The notes: generated from the sequence alone by a model not told the origin. A DNA stretch of 51,155 nucleotides from Verrucomicrobiota bacterium (GCA_016871715.1 VHCO01000026.1:1-51155); one strand, 5' to 3'; counted from the first letter of the stretch, positions 1-9,694 are shown. Numbers and translations: made by a program.

Positions 1-861
1 CACGACCATGGCCGGGTAGACGCGGACATCCGGAAGCGGATGCTGGCGCGGATGGGGGATGTGTCGGAGTTCATGAAGGAGTTCAAGCAGCGGTTCAGCA
101 AGTGGTACAACATACGGCATCAGCGGTTTGGGACATTGTGGGCGGAACGGTTCCGGAGTGTGCTGGTCGAGGATCAGACGGGGGTGCTGGAGACGGTGTC
201 GGCGTACATCGATTTGAACTCTGTGCGGGCGGGCTTGGTGGAGGATCCGAAGGATTACCGGCACTGCGGGTACGCGGCGGCGGAGGCCGGGGACGCGAAG
301 GCGCGGGCGGGGTTGTTGAGTCTGTATACGGGCGGGAGTGAGGGAGCGTCTCGGAGCGGGACTGGGGCGGGAGGGGGCCAGGCGACGCGGGCAGCGGCGG
401 GGGCAGCAGGGGAAGAGGAAGGGGCAGGGACAGGGGCCTGCGGGCAAGATGCCCACGCTCCGTTCTTGGCCGGCGCGGAGGCTGCAGAGGGAACCGAGCA
501 GCCGCGGAAGGGAAGGGTGCGTGAGTGGAAGGAGGTTGGGGCGGAGTATCGGAAGCGGTTGTATGTCCGCGGGGGGGTGTCTGGGAGCAGCGGGAAGGTG
601 GCGATGAGTCGGGAGCAGATTAGGCGGGTGCTGCAGAAGGGCGGGGAGTTGAGTATGGGCGAGGTGTTGCGGTTGCGGATTCGCCACATGACGGACGGGG
701 TGGTCTTAGGCTCCAAGGGCTTTGTGGACGAAGTGTGGTTGGCACATCGGGAGCGGTTTGGATCGAAGCGGCGGAGCGGGGCGCGGCCGATTCGGGCCGG
801 AGGAGCGCCGTTGTCCGGGCTTCGTGCATTACGTGACCTGCGTGTGGCGGCCATTTCGTGA
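1..861 (+). CDS. REP-associated tyrosine transposase (RAYT, Y1_Tnp/IS200-like), 5' end outside window
   Basis: The reading frame is open from the first base, so the N-terminus with the HUH metal motif is missing here. Visible are the end of the Y1 transposase domain (FKQRFSKWYN, GTLWAERF, then YIDLNSVRAGLV and DPKDY, hallmarks of this family) and a C-terminal domain (about residues 200-273 counted from the internal ATG at 40) with VLGSKGFVDEV and RERFGSKRRSGARP. The tyrosine of SKWYN is a candidate nucleophile, by analogy only. RAYTs are single-strand transposases linked to dispersal of REP palindromes. The two conserved parts are joined by a Gly/Ala/Glu low-complexity linker of about 90 residues encoded by very G-rich DNA and holding a REP-like palindrome. 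The frame is not broken. The next gene is convergent, 28 nt away. Confidence 0.85.
   Translation, partial: HDHGRVDADIRKRMLARMGDVSEFMKEFKQRFSKWYNIRHQRFGTLWAERFRSVLVEDQTGVLETVSAYIDLNSVRAGLVEDPKDYRHCGYAAAEAGDAKARAGLLSLYTGGSEGASRSGTGAGGGQATRAAAGAAGEEEGAGTGACGQDAHAPFLAGAEAAEGTEQPRKGRVREWKEVGAEYRKRLYVRGGVSGSSGKVAMSREQIRRVLQKGGELSMGEVLRLRIRHMTDGVVLGSKGFVDEVWLAHRERFGSKRRSGARPIRAGGAPLSGLRALRDLRVAAIS
440..458 (+). repeat. REP-like palindrome inside the RAYT linker
   Basis: GGGCA/TGCCC arms around AGA, flanked by GCG and CGC with one bulged A. Read in the +2 frame the segment gives the peptide AGKMPTL. As I recall, very similar peptides recur in spurious translations of verrucomicrobial and planctomycete intergenic repeats. 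It is in frame with the transposase and adds no stop codon. Confidence 0.5.
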
Positions 862-889
862 GCGCCTTCACCGCAGGCTGCGAGTCTCG

Positions 890-1756
890 TTAGAAGGTAA
901 AACAGCGGTGCAGGCCCTCGAAGCCCGCCAAGGTGTGCTCACCAGCGTCGGCGAGGGAGAGTTGCGCGGTCAACCTCTCTCCTGCCGGTTGGCTCATGAG
1001 CCTGGGTTGGCCCAACGTTCCCGCGAGTTTTTCGAGGCGGAAAACAAAGTGGACGTCTTGGCCGAAGAGCGGAGACTCGCCGATGGCCAGCGCGCCGCCC
1101 ATCGAGACCTGACCGTAATGGAGCACGATGCGGAAGCGGGGTTCATCAGCCTGCTGCAGGTCCGTGAGTTGGCGTAAGCCGGCGACGACGCTCGCCAAGC
1201 CGGTCTCCGCGGCGCGCCAGTAGGCGAAGAAACCGTCGCCGAGGTACTGGTTGATGATGCCGGCCTGACTTTCGATGGCCTGCTTGCAGCGCGAGAACCA
1301 CCGTCCGGTAATCTGCGGCAGTTCGTCGGAGGAATAACGCCGGACGATTTGGGTTGAGCCCTCGATGTCTGCGACCAACAGCCAACAGGCCGCCGTGCGA
1401 ATCTGCACTAGGGTCCGCGTCGAAAGGGTGTCCTGCTGAGGCGCCGCGCCGCCCCGATGCCGAAACGCCAGCAGGAACGGCCCGATCTGAACCCGGTCGC
1501 CGTCGCGCAACTGGACCGGTTGCACGACCCGTCGGCCATTGACATACGTGCCGTTCACGCTCCCCAGGTCCACCAACCAGAATTCGTTCTCCCCCTGCGA
1601 ATGGACGAGGGCATGATGGCGCGACACCTTGTCATCGCGCAGCACCACGCGATTCGAGGACGCCCGGCCCAAAGAGCACTGGCCGACGAGCGGTATCTGC
1701 TCGCCGGCGTCCTGCTCGAGCCAAGCCTGCGTGGTGCCCTCGACGTTCATCGCCAC
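890..1756 (-). CDS. FHA domain - class III nucleotide cyclase fusion
   Basis: 288 aa. Residues 1-100 are a forkhead-associated phosphopeptide-binding domain (SLGRASSN, SRHHA, DLGSVNGTYVNG, with the Arg, Ser-x-x-His and Asn positions kept). Residues 120-288 are a class III adenylate/guanylate cyclase homology domain. Both metal-binding aspartates are present (D130 in VADIEGST, D174 in YLGDG) and R240 in FRLEKLA matches the transition-state arginine. The substrate-specifying lysine four residues before D174 is Gln (Q170), and the usual Asn of the GxxVNxAxR motif is His (H236). Substrate choice, or activity itself, is therefore uncertain. The domain would be cytosolic, without membrane segments. 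It lies 96 nt downstream of a cyclic-nucleotide-binding protein on the same strand, which suggests a producer-sensor pair. Confidence 0.85.
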   Translation of the reverse strand: MAMNVEGTTQAWLEQDAGEQIPLVGQCSLGRASSNRVVLRDDKVSRHHALVHSQGENEFWLVDLGSVNGTYVNGRRVVQPVQLRDGDRVQIGPFLLAFRHRGGAAPQQDTLSTRTLVQIRTAACWLLVADIEGSTQIVRRYSSDELPQITGRWFSRCKQAIESQAGIINQYLGDGFFAYWRAAETGLASVVAGLRQLTDLQQADEPRFRIVLHYGQVSMGGALAIGESPLFGQDVHFVFRLEKLAGTLGQPRLMSQPAGERLTAQLSLADAGEHTLAGFEGLHRCFTF

Positions 1757-1852
1757 CCGGGCAGCGTAGTGGCTGGCGCGAAAAACAAAAGCGGTTTATC
1801 GCTTTTCCGTCGACTCCAGGCCGGGCCGGTCCCGCAACGGGTGCTGCGCTTG

Positions 1853-2581
1853 CTAGCCCTGACGGCTCACCATCCGCGCCAAGTGAATGCTGTCTTCGTA
1901 GCGTTTAGTCAGCGAGCGCATGCGCGTCACGACGTAGCGGGCTATGCCCAGCAGAAAGGGCGTTGCCAAGGCGGGGGCTTCGCGCACGATCCGGTTGAAG
2001 GCCGCCGCCGAGAGCTTCAAGAGCACCGTGTCCGTGTTGGCCACGATGTCCGCCGAACGCGGCCCCTGATCGAGGAGGGAGATTTCGCCGAAGAACTCGC
2101 CCACCCCCATGGTGGCGAGGGTGGTCTCCTTGCCATCGATCATGATCAACGCCCGCACTTCGCCCTCGAGCACCAGGTACATGGCGTCGCCATGCTCGCC
2201 CCGGCGCACCACCTGGCCAAACTGCCGCACCCGACAAACCTCGAGATACTCGAGGAACGATTCGAGTTGTCTCGGCTCGAGATCGGCCAACACCCGCAAC
2301 CGCCGCAGGGCGTTGGGCCGGAGTCCTTCGAGTTGCGCCCCCACACCGGTGGAGGACTTGCGGTACAGCCCCGGGTCGGTCGCCGGCGGAAAGAACAGCG
2401 CCAACTCGCTCACCTCACGCGCGGCGACCCAACGGTTCTCGTGCTGCAAGAAGACCCAACTCTCCGGCCGCACCCGTTCCTCCTTCGCCCACTCGATCAA
2501 GGCGGGAAGTTCCACCGGTCCGTAGGCGATGTGGTCGGCGCCCCAGACCCGAAATAGTGCCGTCCCTTCCATGCTGCTCAT
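1853..2581 (-). CDS. GYF_2/DUF4339 - cyclic nucleotide-binding domain protein
   Basis: 242 aa. Residues 9-62 resemble GYF_2/DUF4339 (YGPVELPALIEWAKEERV, SWVF, RWVAA), a presumed protein-interaction module. Residues about 95-215 are a cNMP-binding domain with the phosphate-binding cassette GEFFGEISLLDQGPRSA, including the Glu and Arg that contact cyclic nucleotide in CRP-type folds. No helix-turn-helix follows, so this is not a CRP-like transcription factor. The C-terminal 30 residues are helical and charged. The start gives MSSMEG; the internal Met4 is an alternative. It is followed on the same strand by the FHA-cyclase, and lies divergent to the TPR gene across 153 nt. Confidence 0.82.
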   Translation of the reverse strand: MSSMEGTALFRVWGADHIAYGPVELPALIEWAKEERVRPESWVFLQHENRWVAAREVSELALFFPPATDPGLYRKSSTGVGAQLEGLRPNALRRLRVLADLEPRQLESFLEYLEVCRVRQFGQVVRRGEHGDAMYLVLEGEVRALIMIDGKETTLATMGVGEFFGEISLLDQGPRSADIVANTDTVLLKLSAAAFNRIVREAPALATPFLLGIARYVVTRMRSLTKRYEDSIHLARMVSRQG

Positions 2582-2693
2582 AATCTGATCTCCGATCGGG
2601 TGTGTTCGCAGTCGTGCACGTTAACCTTGCGCTCGGCATCATCCAGTCTGAGGAGCGCCGAACAAGCCTTTTCTGCCCGGTCCCCAATCCTAT

Positions 2694-2723
2694 TTGCCTT
2701 CGGGCGCGCCATAGTGCTACGCT
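2694..2723 (+). promoter_or_regulatory. Putative sigma-70-type promoter of the TPR gene
   Basis: TTGCCT (2694-2699), 18-nt spacer, TACGCT (2718-2723). The presumed start point would be about four bases before the ATG at 2735, giving a nearly leaderless mRNA. Pattern recognition only. Confidence 0.4.
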
Positions 2724-2734
2724 CCAGCCGGTTT

Positions 2735-4858
2735 ATGCCGGAACGCGTGACCAGGCGCCAGCCAAAGGGAGTCCAGAATTCACCCGCCAGGGAGGCTGCG
2801 AATACCAGCCCGGCCCTTCCCCTGCCCTCCACGCCCCCACTGCCCCGGCGGACCCCTAAGCTCCCGACCTTTGCCCCGGCACCGCCGCTCCCCGCGCCGC
2901 CTCCGCTCGCCGTGCCCGCAGCGCCCCTGCCCTCGACCAGCGCGGCAGCCAGCGCGCCTCCACCTAATCTGGCCCCGGCGCGGCCTGGGTTGCGTCGCGG
3001 TCCCAAAGCGCCCGGCGCACCCTCTCAGCCCACGCCGCCCGCACCAGCCGAGGCCCCACCCGTTCCCGCGGTCAAAGGAACCGTGCGGCGGCCACCCGCC
3101 CCGCCAAGCCGCCCCGGGCCGCGACCGGCACCTCGGCCGCCGCCTCCCTCGCTGCGTCCCCCTCCGGCTCCTGCTCCCGCACGGGGTTGGCGGTCGCTCA
3201 AGCGGTGGCAGATGGGGTTGGCCGCCACCCTGCTGGCGGCGCTGACAGTAGCCCTCTTGGCCCGCCCCACCTACCGTGCCATCCGCGTCTTCCGCGCGCA
3301 TGCCCTGGGTGCGGAGGCGGAGGCGCTGCTGCAGCAAGGCCAGGCGGACGCGGCGATGGCGAAGGCGCAAGCGGCCTATCAACTCGCCGCGGAAGACCCC
3401 GAGACCCTGCGCGTGCTCGCCCGGATTTACGCGGCGCGCGACCAACGCGAGGCGCTCCTGTACTGGCAGAACCTGCTCTTTACCGGCAACGCCACCCCCG
3501 CAGACCGGCGCGCCTTAGCCGAGTTCGCCCTGGATCGACGCCTGGTGGACACGGCGAGCGAGCAAGTCGACTGGCTCATGGCCCATGACGCGGAGGCGAG
3601 TGAATCGCTGCGTGTGGCGGCTGAACTAGCGCTCTTTCAGGGTGACCTGGCGCGGACCGAACACCTCGCTCGCCAAGCCCTTGACAAGAGCGGCACCAAT
3701 GCCACCGCCCAACTGGTCCTGGCACGTGTCCTCCTGCGTTCGCCCAAGGCGGGTGCCCCGGGGGAAGCCCGCCAATGGTTGCGCCAGGTCGGCCAGAGCG
3801 ACGACCGGCGCGGGTTGGAAGCCCTGAGCTTACTGGCGCGCGAACGCGAGGTGTTGCGCGACGATGCCGCATGGGTCGCCACGCGTCTGTTGGCCCATCC
3901 CCTGGCTCGAGCCGAGCACCACTTGTTGGCCGCAGACCTGCAACTCCGGTTGCAGCCCGAGCAAAAGGCCAGCTTGCTCACCGAGGCCATCGCTCGTTAT
4001 AGCAAGGCGGACGATCAAAGCCTCTTGGCTCTGGGGCGCTGGCTCAATCGCCTGAAGGAGTACGAGCGTACCCTGAACGCAGTCCCCCTCGAGTCGGCCC
4101 TCAACCAACGGGAGCTGTTCCTGGTGCGCTTGGACGCCCAGTCCGCTCTCGGCCAGTGGAAGGAAATGCGACAGGTGTTCGATGAACGCCTCGTGCCGCT
4201 GGATACCCCGCTCAAGAACCTCTTCCGCGCTCGCGTGGCGCGCGAGTTGAGCCAAAACGAAGAAGCCAATTTCTTCTGGCGCCAAGTGCATCTCGAGGAG
4301 ACCGACGACCCCACCGCTTGGCTGTATGTCGCCCTCTACGCCGAGCGCGTGGGGGACCGACCCGAAGCCACTCGCGCCTGGCGGCACCTGACCCAAAACC
4401 CGGATTTTGCCCGGACCGCCTACGAAGCCCTGATCCGCCTGAGCGAGTTGGATGGCGACACCCAGACGCTCTGCGGACTAATGAAGGACCTGTGCCGGCT
4501 TTACCCGCACGATCCCGAACCGCGCAACGACTTGGCTTATCTCAACCTCCTGCTAAACCAAGACCTCGCCAGCGCGCGAGAGACCGGCCTCAATCTCCTC
4601 AAGGAACACCCCGAGTTCCTCGCCTATCGCACCACCCTCGCCCTGGCCCATCTCCGCGCCAACGATCCGGCGGCCGCCGCGGCTCTCTACGAGGGCCTCA
4701 ACGCGGACTGGCCCGCCTTACTCCCCGGCTGGCAGGCCGTGCGCGTCGCAGTGCTGGGCGCCAGCGGCAAAACCCAACTCGCCCGCGTCGCCGCCAAGTT
4801 AATCCCCCTCCAGCGCCTCAAACCCGAAGAGCGGGAGTTGGTCAAGGCCTACCTTTAA
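2735..4858 (+). CDS. Proline-rich TPR-repeat membrane protein
   Basis: 707 aa from the ATG at 2735. The frame is open further upstream (to 2600), but that extension overlaps the promoter-like sequence and looks non-coding. Residues 20-150 are a long Pro/Ala-rich, basic, probably disordered stretch. One transmembrane helix follows at about 159-178 ([16 protein letters not shown]), preceded by basic residues, so the N-terminus is probably cytosolic. The remaining 500 residues are helical repeats of TPR character ([36 protein letters not shown] and similar). No enzymatic motif is visible. The role is unknown; scaffolding at the inner membrane is the family-level guess. The stop codon lies in a TTAA shared with the convergent permease gene. 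Confidence 0.75.
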   Translation: MPERVTRRQPKGVQNSPAREAANTSPALPLPSTPPLPRRTPKLPTFAPAPPLPAPPPLAVPAAPLPSTSAAASAPPPNLAPARPGLRRGPKAPGAPSQPTPPAPAEAPPVPAVKGTVRRPPAPPSRPGPRPAPRPPPPSLRPPPAPAPARGWRSLKRWQMGLAATLLAALTVALLARPTYRAIRVFRAHALGAEAEALLQQGQADAAMAKAQAAYQLAAEDPETLRVLARIYAARDQREALLYWQNLLFTGNATPADRRALAEFALDRRLVDTASEQVDWLMAHDAEASESLRVAAELALFQGDLARTEHLARQALDKSGTNATAQLVLARVLLRSPKAGAPGEARQWLRQVGQSDDRRGLEALSLLAREREVLRDDAAWVATRLLAHPLARAEHHLLAADLQLRLQPEQKASLLTEAIARYSKADDQSLLALGRWLNRLKEYERTLNAVPLESALNQRELFLVRLDAQSALGQWKEMRQVFDERLVPLDTPLKNLFRARVARELSQNEEANFFWRQVHLEETDDPTAWLYVALYAERVGDRPEATRAWRHLTQNPDFARTAYEALIRLSELDGDTQTLCGLMKDLCRLYPHDPEPRNDLAYLNLLLNQDLASARETGLNLLKEHPEFLAYRTTLALAHLRANDPAAAAALYEGLNADWPALLPGWQAVRVAVLGASGKTQLARVAAKLIPLQRLKPEERELVKAYL

Positions 4859-6015
4859 CGGCGGTTGACCCACCACAGCAGCCCTGCGCCCACTCCTTGA
4901 AAAAGGAAATTGGGCACCCACACCAACAAATACGGGTAGCGCCCCGGGTAGGTCTCCCAGGCCTGCGCCAAGATGATAAAGCTGTAGTAGATCATCACCA
5001 AAATCAGCGCGATCCCCACCCCCGCGCTGGTCTCCCGGCGGTGCGCGCGAATCCCCAGCGGAATGCCAATCAGCGTGAACCCCACACACGCAAAAGAGAA
5101 GGCCGCCTGCCGGTGAATCTGCACGGTGACCGGTGTGGGGTCGATGCCCTGCCGCCGATAGGCGTAGGCCTCCTCGATCAGTTGCCCGAACGTCATCTCG
5201 CTCAGCTTCAAACCCTGCCGTTCTGGGCGCGGCACGCCCGATCGCAGAAAGAGCGTGAAGTCCTGCGCCACCACCGGCGCCCACGAATCCAACTCCACCG
5301 CCTCGACCTCGGCAAAGTGCAGACTGATTTCCTGAGTCGCTCCGTCCACCCGCAACTGCGCCTCCGCAGCCCGCAGAATCCGCGCCACCCGCGGCCCGCG
5401 AAACTCGCCTCCGTCGGGTTCGCCCAGCCCCGGCCCGGGTTCGAGCGGGATGAAGTCGGGATCGAGTCCCGGCGGCGTTTCCATCTGGTAGATCAACACG
5501 TTCTGGAGGCGATCGCCCTGGACGCGTCCGAGGTAGATCACGTACCCGGGAAAATCCTTGATGAAGGTGTCCTCCGCGAGCAGGCCGGTGGCGCGATCGA
5601 CGCCCAACCGGAACAACAGCTCCTTGTAGGCCACCCGACAACGCGGCGCGAGCTGCATCGTGAACCAACCGCTCACGCCGCTCAACACCACCGCTAGCAA
5701 CAAGACCGGCGTCACCACCGCCACCAGGCTTACGCCGCTCGCCCGCACGGCGGTCAACTCCTGGTCGGCGCTGAACCGCCCAAAGACCAGCAGGGTCGCC
5801 GTGAGCAGGCCCATGGGCAGGGCAAAGACCATCACAAAAGGCACCAGCAACGCCACCGCTTGTAGCACCATCAAGGGAGCCGCCTGGCGATTGACCAGCA
5901 AACCGAGGATCTCCCGCAGCAGGTTGCCCAGCAACAACACGAACGTAAACGTCGCCACCGTCAGCAGCACCGCCGCGACAATCTGCCGGGTCAAGTACAG
6001 GTGCAGCGTCTTCAT
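4855..6015 (-). CDS. LptF/LptG (YjgP/YjgQ) family permease
   Basis: 386 aa. This is an inner-membrane component of the ABC exporter that pulls lipopolysaccharide out of the inner membrane (Lpt pathway). N-terminal helices ([22 protein letters not shown], then [14 protein letters not shown]), the [19 protein letters not shown] coupling segment, a central periplasmic beta-jellyroll region (about 130-270) and C-terminal helices are all recognisable. I chose the ATG at 6015 because it overlaps the glcF stop as ATGA; an in-frame ATG three codons upstream is possible. Only one of the usual LptF/LptG pair is here. It is the last gene of an overlapping operon with glycolate oxidase genes. Its stop forms TTAA with the facing TPR gene. 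Confidence 0.88.
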   Translation of the reverse strand: MKTLHLYLTRQIVAAVLLTVATFTFVLLLGNLLREILGLLVNRQAAPLMVLQAVALLVPFVMVFALPMGLLTATLLVFGRFSADQELTAVRASGVSLVAVVTPVLLLAVVLSGVSGWFTMQLAPRCRVAYKELLFRLGVDRATGLLAEDTFIKDFPGYVIYLGRVQGDRLQNVLIYQMETPPGLDPDFIPLEPGPGLGEPDGGEFRGPRVARILRAAEAQLRVDGATQEISLHFAEVEAVELDSWAPVVAQDFTLFLRSGVPRPERQGLKLSEMTFGQLIEEAYAYRRQGIDPTPVTVQIHRQAAFSFACVGFTLIGIPLGIRAHRRETSAGVGIALILVMIYYSFIILAQAWETYPGRYPYLLVWVPNFLFQGVGAGLLWWVNRR

Positions 6016-7283
6016 TCGCGCCACGCCGCCAGGTAATCCGCCAGATGCACCACCCGCACGTGCTTAGCGCCGGCATCCCGCAGACCAGCCTGGAGCTGCA
6101 GCAAACACCCCGGATTGGTCGTCACCACCACATCCGCCCCAGTCGCCAGAATGGTCTCCACCTTCCGCCGTAACAACCGCTGCGCCATCTCCGGCTCCGT
6201 CAAATTGTAGCTGCCCGCACTCCCGCAACAAACGTCCGCCTCCCGTAACTCAACCAGACCTGCCCCCGCGCACGCCTGCAGCAACTTCCGCGGCGCCTGG
6301 GTAATCCGCTGCGCATGGGCCAGGTGGCAGGCGTCATGAAACGTCACCCGCCCACCACCGGCCGCCGCCGGCTGCCCGGGCCTCGCCTCCCAGCCCGCCG
6401 CGCCAAGAAACTCGGTGAGATCCTTCGCCTGGCCGCTGAACGCGCGAGCGCGCTCGGCCCAGGCCGGCTCGGCCTCGAGCAACCGTCCGTAGTCCTTGAG
6501 GGTCGAGCCGCACCCGGCGGCGTTCGTAATCACCGCCTCGACCTCGATCGCAGCGAACACTTCGAGGTTGCGCCGGGCACATGCGCGAGCCCGATCGAGG
6601 TTGCCACTGTGCGCGTACAGCGCCCCGCAACACACCTGGCCCCTGGGCGTCACCACCTCGTACCCAGCCTCGGTCAGGAGCCGCACCGACGCTGCGTTGG
6701 TCGACCCGAACAGGGTGCTCATGACGCACCCGCTCAGAAACCCCACGCGACCGCGTCGGACTTCCGTACGCGAGCGAGAGATCTCGGGCAACGTCAGGGC
6801 GGACGTATCGGCTGGCACCAGGGCCAGAGCTTGCCGAGCGAACCGTGGCAGCCAAGCCTCCGCCCCAAGCCGCTGGACCCAGTGAGCCAGCCGCACGGCC
6901 CAGCGGAGCCGGCCGGGGAAGGGAAAGAGCCGTTCGATGGCCACCCGCCGCAACCAACGCTCGCCCAGCGACCGCCGCCACCGCGTCTCAATCTGCTCGC
7001 GTGTTTGCTCGAGCAACTCCCCATACGCCACGGCGCTCGGACAGACCGCCTCACACGCACGGCAGCCCAGACACAGGTCCACATGCCGCACCAGTGTCGG
7101 CCCAAACGCTATCCGGCCCTCCCGAGCCGCCCGCATCAGGTAAATCCGACCCCGCGGCGAATCGTTCTCGTCGCCGGTCTCCAGGTAGGTCGGGCACGAT
7201 GCCAAGCACAGCCCACAATGAATGCAGGCCAGCGCCTTGTCGGATGCGCCCTCCGGGCCTGTAGGCCTGACGTTCGCCTTCAC
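6012..7283 (-). CDS. glcF: Glycolate oxidase iron-sulfur subunit GlcF
   Basis: 423 aa. It should carry electrons from the flavin subunits GlcD/GlcE, which oxidise glycolate to glyoxylate, towards the membrane quinone pool. Two ferredoxin-type 4Fe-4S motifs are complete: C20, C23, C26, C30 ([12 protein letters not shown]) and C71, C74, C77, C81 ([12 protein letters not shown]). Two CCG-domain cysteine clusters follow (GFLSGCV with [19 protein letters not shown] with CCGSAGSYN). The GTG start at 7283 is preferred because it overlaps the glcE stop as GTGA and leaves a normal GlcF length; the frame is open further upstream. The stop overlaps the permease ATG (ATGA). Confidence 0.92.
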   Translation of the reverse strand: MKANVRPTGPEGASDKALACIHCGLCLASCPTYLETGDENDSPRGRIYLMRAAREGRIAFGPTLVRHVDLCLGCRACEAVCPSAVAYGELLEQTREQIETRWRRSLGERWLRRVAIERLFPFPGRLRWAVRLAHWVQRLGAEAWLPRFARQALALVPADTSALTLPEISRSRTEVRRGRVGFLSGCVMSTLFGSTNAASVRLLTEAGYEVVTPRGQVCCGALYAHSGNLDRARACARRNLEVFAAIEVEAVITNAAGCGSTLKDYGRLLEAEPAWAERARAFSGQAKDLTEFLGAAGWEARPGQPAAAGGGRVTFHDACHLAHAQRITQAPRKLLQACAGAGLVELREADVCCGSAGSYNLTEPEMAQRLLRRKVETILATGADVVVTTNPGCLLQLQAGLRDAGAKHVRVVHLADYLAAWRE

Positions 7284-8230
7284 AGAGTTAGCTCCGGAAA
7301 TACCCCGTGGGGATCGTACGTCGCCTTGATCCGGCGCGTCAGCCCCCAAGGCACCTCGGGCTCAGGCGGCGCCGGCCCGCCTCGGTAACACACCGTCCCA
7401 GTCCCCGCCCGCGCTACGAACGGCACCCCGCCAAGCTGCTCGATGACCCCCGCCAACCGCGTCGGCAACACCGACCGCCGCCGCACCCCTTCGCCCCGCG
7501 ACGCCGACCAAAACTGCCCGTCATACTCCAAACTCGCCGACTCGGTCGGCCCCAACTTCCCTACAGCCGCCGTCTGCCACTCGACGTCCTCCCGCGTGCC
7601 GGCCAAGCCCAACACCACAGTGCCGCCTTCCGGACCCGAAGCCGCATCGAGCCGGTGCCAATCCAGCACCACCGGCATCACAGGCGACTCGAGCACCGCC
7701 GCAATCCACCCCGCCGCCGCCCCGAGCGACGCACAAGGCGCCGCCAAAAACCGCCGCGATTCAGGTAGCGGCAACACTTTGAACGTGGCCTCGACGATCA
7801 CCCCTAGCGTGCCTTGAGCCCCGACGAAGAGTTTCAACAGGTCGTACCCGGCCACGTTCTTCACCACCTTGCCTCCGCTGCGGATCAATCGCCCATCCGC
7901 CATCATCGCGCGCAACCCGAGCAGATGCTCCCGCAGCGTTCCGTAGCCGAACCGATGCGGCCCGCTGACGTCTGCGTCCAAGATCTCCCCCAGCGTCCAC
8001 TCCGCCGCCTGCGGCGGGTCCACCGGCAGCCATTGCCCGCACCGAGCCAACTCCTGCTGCAACGCCGCCAACGTCCGCCCCGCCTCGACCGTCACCGTCA
8101 TGTCCTCGGGCCGGTACTCCACGATCCGATCGAGCCCCCGCCGATCGATGGGCCCGAGCCGTTCACGTCGCGCCTGCGCGCCAACCACCACGCTGCGCAG
8201 TTCCTCGAGTCGGGTCGGAGACAAGCTCAT
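7280..8230 (-). CDS. glcE: Glycolate oxidase FAD-binding subunit GlcE
   Basis: 316 aa. This is the shorter FAD-binding (PCMH-type) subunit of glycolate oxidase. It shows the FAD_binding_4 core (RPEDMTVTVEAGRTLAAL, WLPVDPP, GPHRFGYGTLREHLLG, SGGKVVKNVAGYDLLKLFVGAQGTLG) and a variable C-terminal domain. The ATG at 8230 overlaps the glcD stop as TGATG; the frame is open some 530 nt further upstream, but that stretch lies inside glcD in another frame. GlcE probably pairs with GlcD, and GlcF bridges to the respiratory chain. Translation is likely coupled in both directions. Confidence 0.92.
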   Translation of the reverse strand: MSLSPTRLEELRSVVVGAQARRERLGPIDRRGLDRIVEYRPEDMTVTVEAGRTLAALQQELARCGQWLPVDPPQAAEWTLGEILDADVSGPHRFGYGTLREHLLGLRAMMADGRLIRSGGKVVKNVAGYDLLKLFVGAQGTLGVIVEATFKVLPLPESRRFLAAPCASLGAAAGWIAAVLESPVMPVVLDWHRLDAASGPEGGTVVLGLAGTREDVEWQTAAVGKLGPTESASLEYDGQFWSASRGEGVRRRSVLPTRLAGVIEQLGGVPFVARAGTGTVCYRGGPAPPEPEVPWGLTRRIKATYDPHGVFPELTL

Positions 8231-9684
8231 CACGCGGCCACTTGTTTGCGCGGGGCGAAATCGGTGCAGCGTTTGCCCCCCGGAAAGATCTTGTGCGGAT
8301 TGCAGCGCTGGTCCGGATCGAAAGCCCGCCGCAACAGGCGCATGGCGTCCAGGTCCTCCGCCGTGAATTGCCGCGCCATGAAGTCGACCTTCTCGACCCC
8401 GATCCCGTGCTCGCCCGTCACGCTGCCGCCCAACTCGACGCACTTGCCCAGGATCGCGTCGCTCACCTCGAGTACGCGCCGCACCTGGTCGGGGTCGCGC
8501 TCGTCGTACAGAATCAGCGGGTGCAGGTTGCCGTCCCCGGCATGGAACACGTTCGGAATCCGCAGTCCGTACTGCCGACTGCAAGCCTGGATGAACCGCA
8601 TCATCTCCGGCAACTTCGACCGGGGCACCACGCCGTCTTGGGTCAGGAAATTCGGACTTAGCCGCCCGATGGCCCCGAAGGCGCGCTTGCGCGACTTCCA
8701 CAGATCCGCCCGTTCCTGGTCCGTCTTGGCCACGCGCACCTCCCGAGCGCGGTTTTTCCGGCACAGCTCGATCACTTGCGCCGCCTGACGCTCGAGCCCC
8801 GCCGGCAAGCCGTCCAACTCGACGATCAACACCGCACCCGCATCGAGCGGGAACCCAAACCGATACGCGGCCTCCACCGCCTGAGTGATGAGCTGATCCA
8901 TCATCTCGAGCGCCCCGGGCACCATCCCCGCGCCAATGATGTCACTGACCGTCTGACTCGCGTCATCGACACTCTCGAAAATCCCCAACAGCGTCTTGTA
9001 CGCTGCGGGCGACCGCACCAAACGGACCACGACCTGCGTGATCACCCCAAACATCCCCTCGCACCCAACCGCCGCCCCGCGAAGATCGTAGCCCGCAACC
9101 TCTTCCCCGCCGTCCATGCGGCTCCCCAGCCACACCACCTCCCCGTCCGGTAAGATCAACTCGAAACCGAGAATGTGATTGGTCGTTACCCCGTACTTGA
9201 GCGTGTGCGGCCCGCCGGCGTTGGTGCCGACATTGCCGCCGATCGTGCAGGCCGGTTGGCTCGATGGATCCGGCGCGTATTGCAGGCCCTCTCCCTTGAC
9301 GGCCGCCGTGATCCAGGCATTGACACACCCAGCCTCGACCAGCGCCCGGCGGTTGGGACCGTCGACCGCCAACACTCGGTTCATCCGCGTCATGGCGATC
9401 GTCACCCCGCCATCCACCGCTAACACCGTTCCGCTGAGGCTGGTGCCCGCCCCGCGCGGCAGGATCGGCATGCGGTGGCGAGCGCACGCCTGCACCACCG
9501 CAACCGCCTCCGCGCGTGTCCCCGGCAACACCACCGCTGCCGGACGTTGCCGCTCCAGCGTGTAGGCATCGCACTCGTATACTAATAACTCGTCCTCGCC
9601 GGTGATGACGTGCGCCTGCCCCACCACCGCCACGAGCTCGTCGCGCAAGCCCGCAGGCAACGTATGATGCGTCGCCGTTGTCAT
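8230..9684 (-). CDS. glcD: Glycolate oxidase subunit GlcD (FAD-linked)
   Basis: 484 aa. This is the main flavoprotein subunit, oxidising glycolate (or a related 2-hydroxy acid such as D-lactate) with FAD. The PCMH FAD domain shows PRGAGTSLSG, DPSSQPACTIGGNVGTNAGGPHTLKYG and GCEGMFGVIT. The C-terminal FAD-oxidase domain has FHAGDGNLHPLI and GGSVTGEHGIGVEK, with conserved His and Glu positions. The ATG at 9684 lies 10 nt after the stop of the upstream membrane-protein gene. D-lactate dehydrogenases share this fold, but the adjacent glcE and glcF make glycolate oxidase the best call. Confidence 0.92.
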   Translation of the reverse strand: MTTATHHTLPAGLRDELVAVVGQAHVITGEDELLVYECDAYTLERQRPAAVVLPGTRAEAVAVVQACARHRMPILPRGAGTSLSGTVLAVDGGVTIAMTRMNRVLAVDGPNRRALVEAGCVNAWITAAVKGEGLQYAPDPSSQPACTIGGNVGTNAGGPHTLKYGVTTNHILGFELILPDGEVVWLGSRMDGGEEVAGYDLRGAAVGCEGMFGVITQVVVRLVRSPAAYKTLLGIFESVDDASQTVSDIIGAGMVPGALEMMDQLITQAVEAAYRFGFPLDAGAVLIVELDGLPAGLERQAAQVIELCRKNRAREVRVAKTDQERADLWKSRKRAFGAIGRLSPNFLTQDGVVPRSKLPEMMRFIQACSRQYGLRIPNVFHAGDGNLHPLILYDERDPDQVRRVLEVSDAILGKCVELGGSVTGEHGIGVEKVDFMARQFTAEDLDAMRLLRRAFDPDQRCNPHKIFPGGKRCTDFAPRKQVAA

Positions 9685-9694
9685 CCCCGCCACC

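Noticed and set aside
102..871. Several open frames on both strands overlapping the transposase gene
   Set aside because: They overlap a recognisable protein, lack motifs and arise from the G-rich composition; only the frame with Y1_Tnp similarity is kept.
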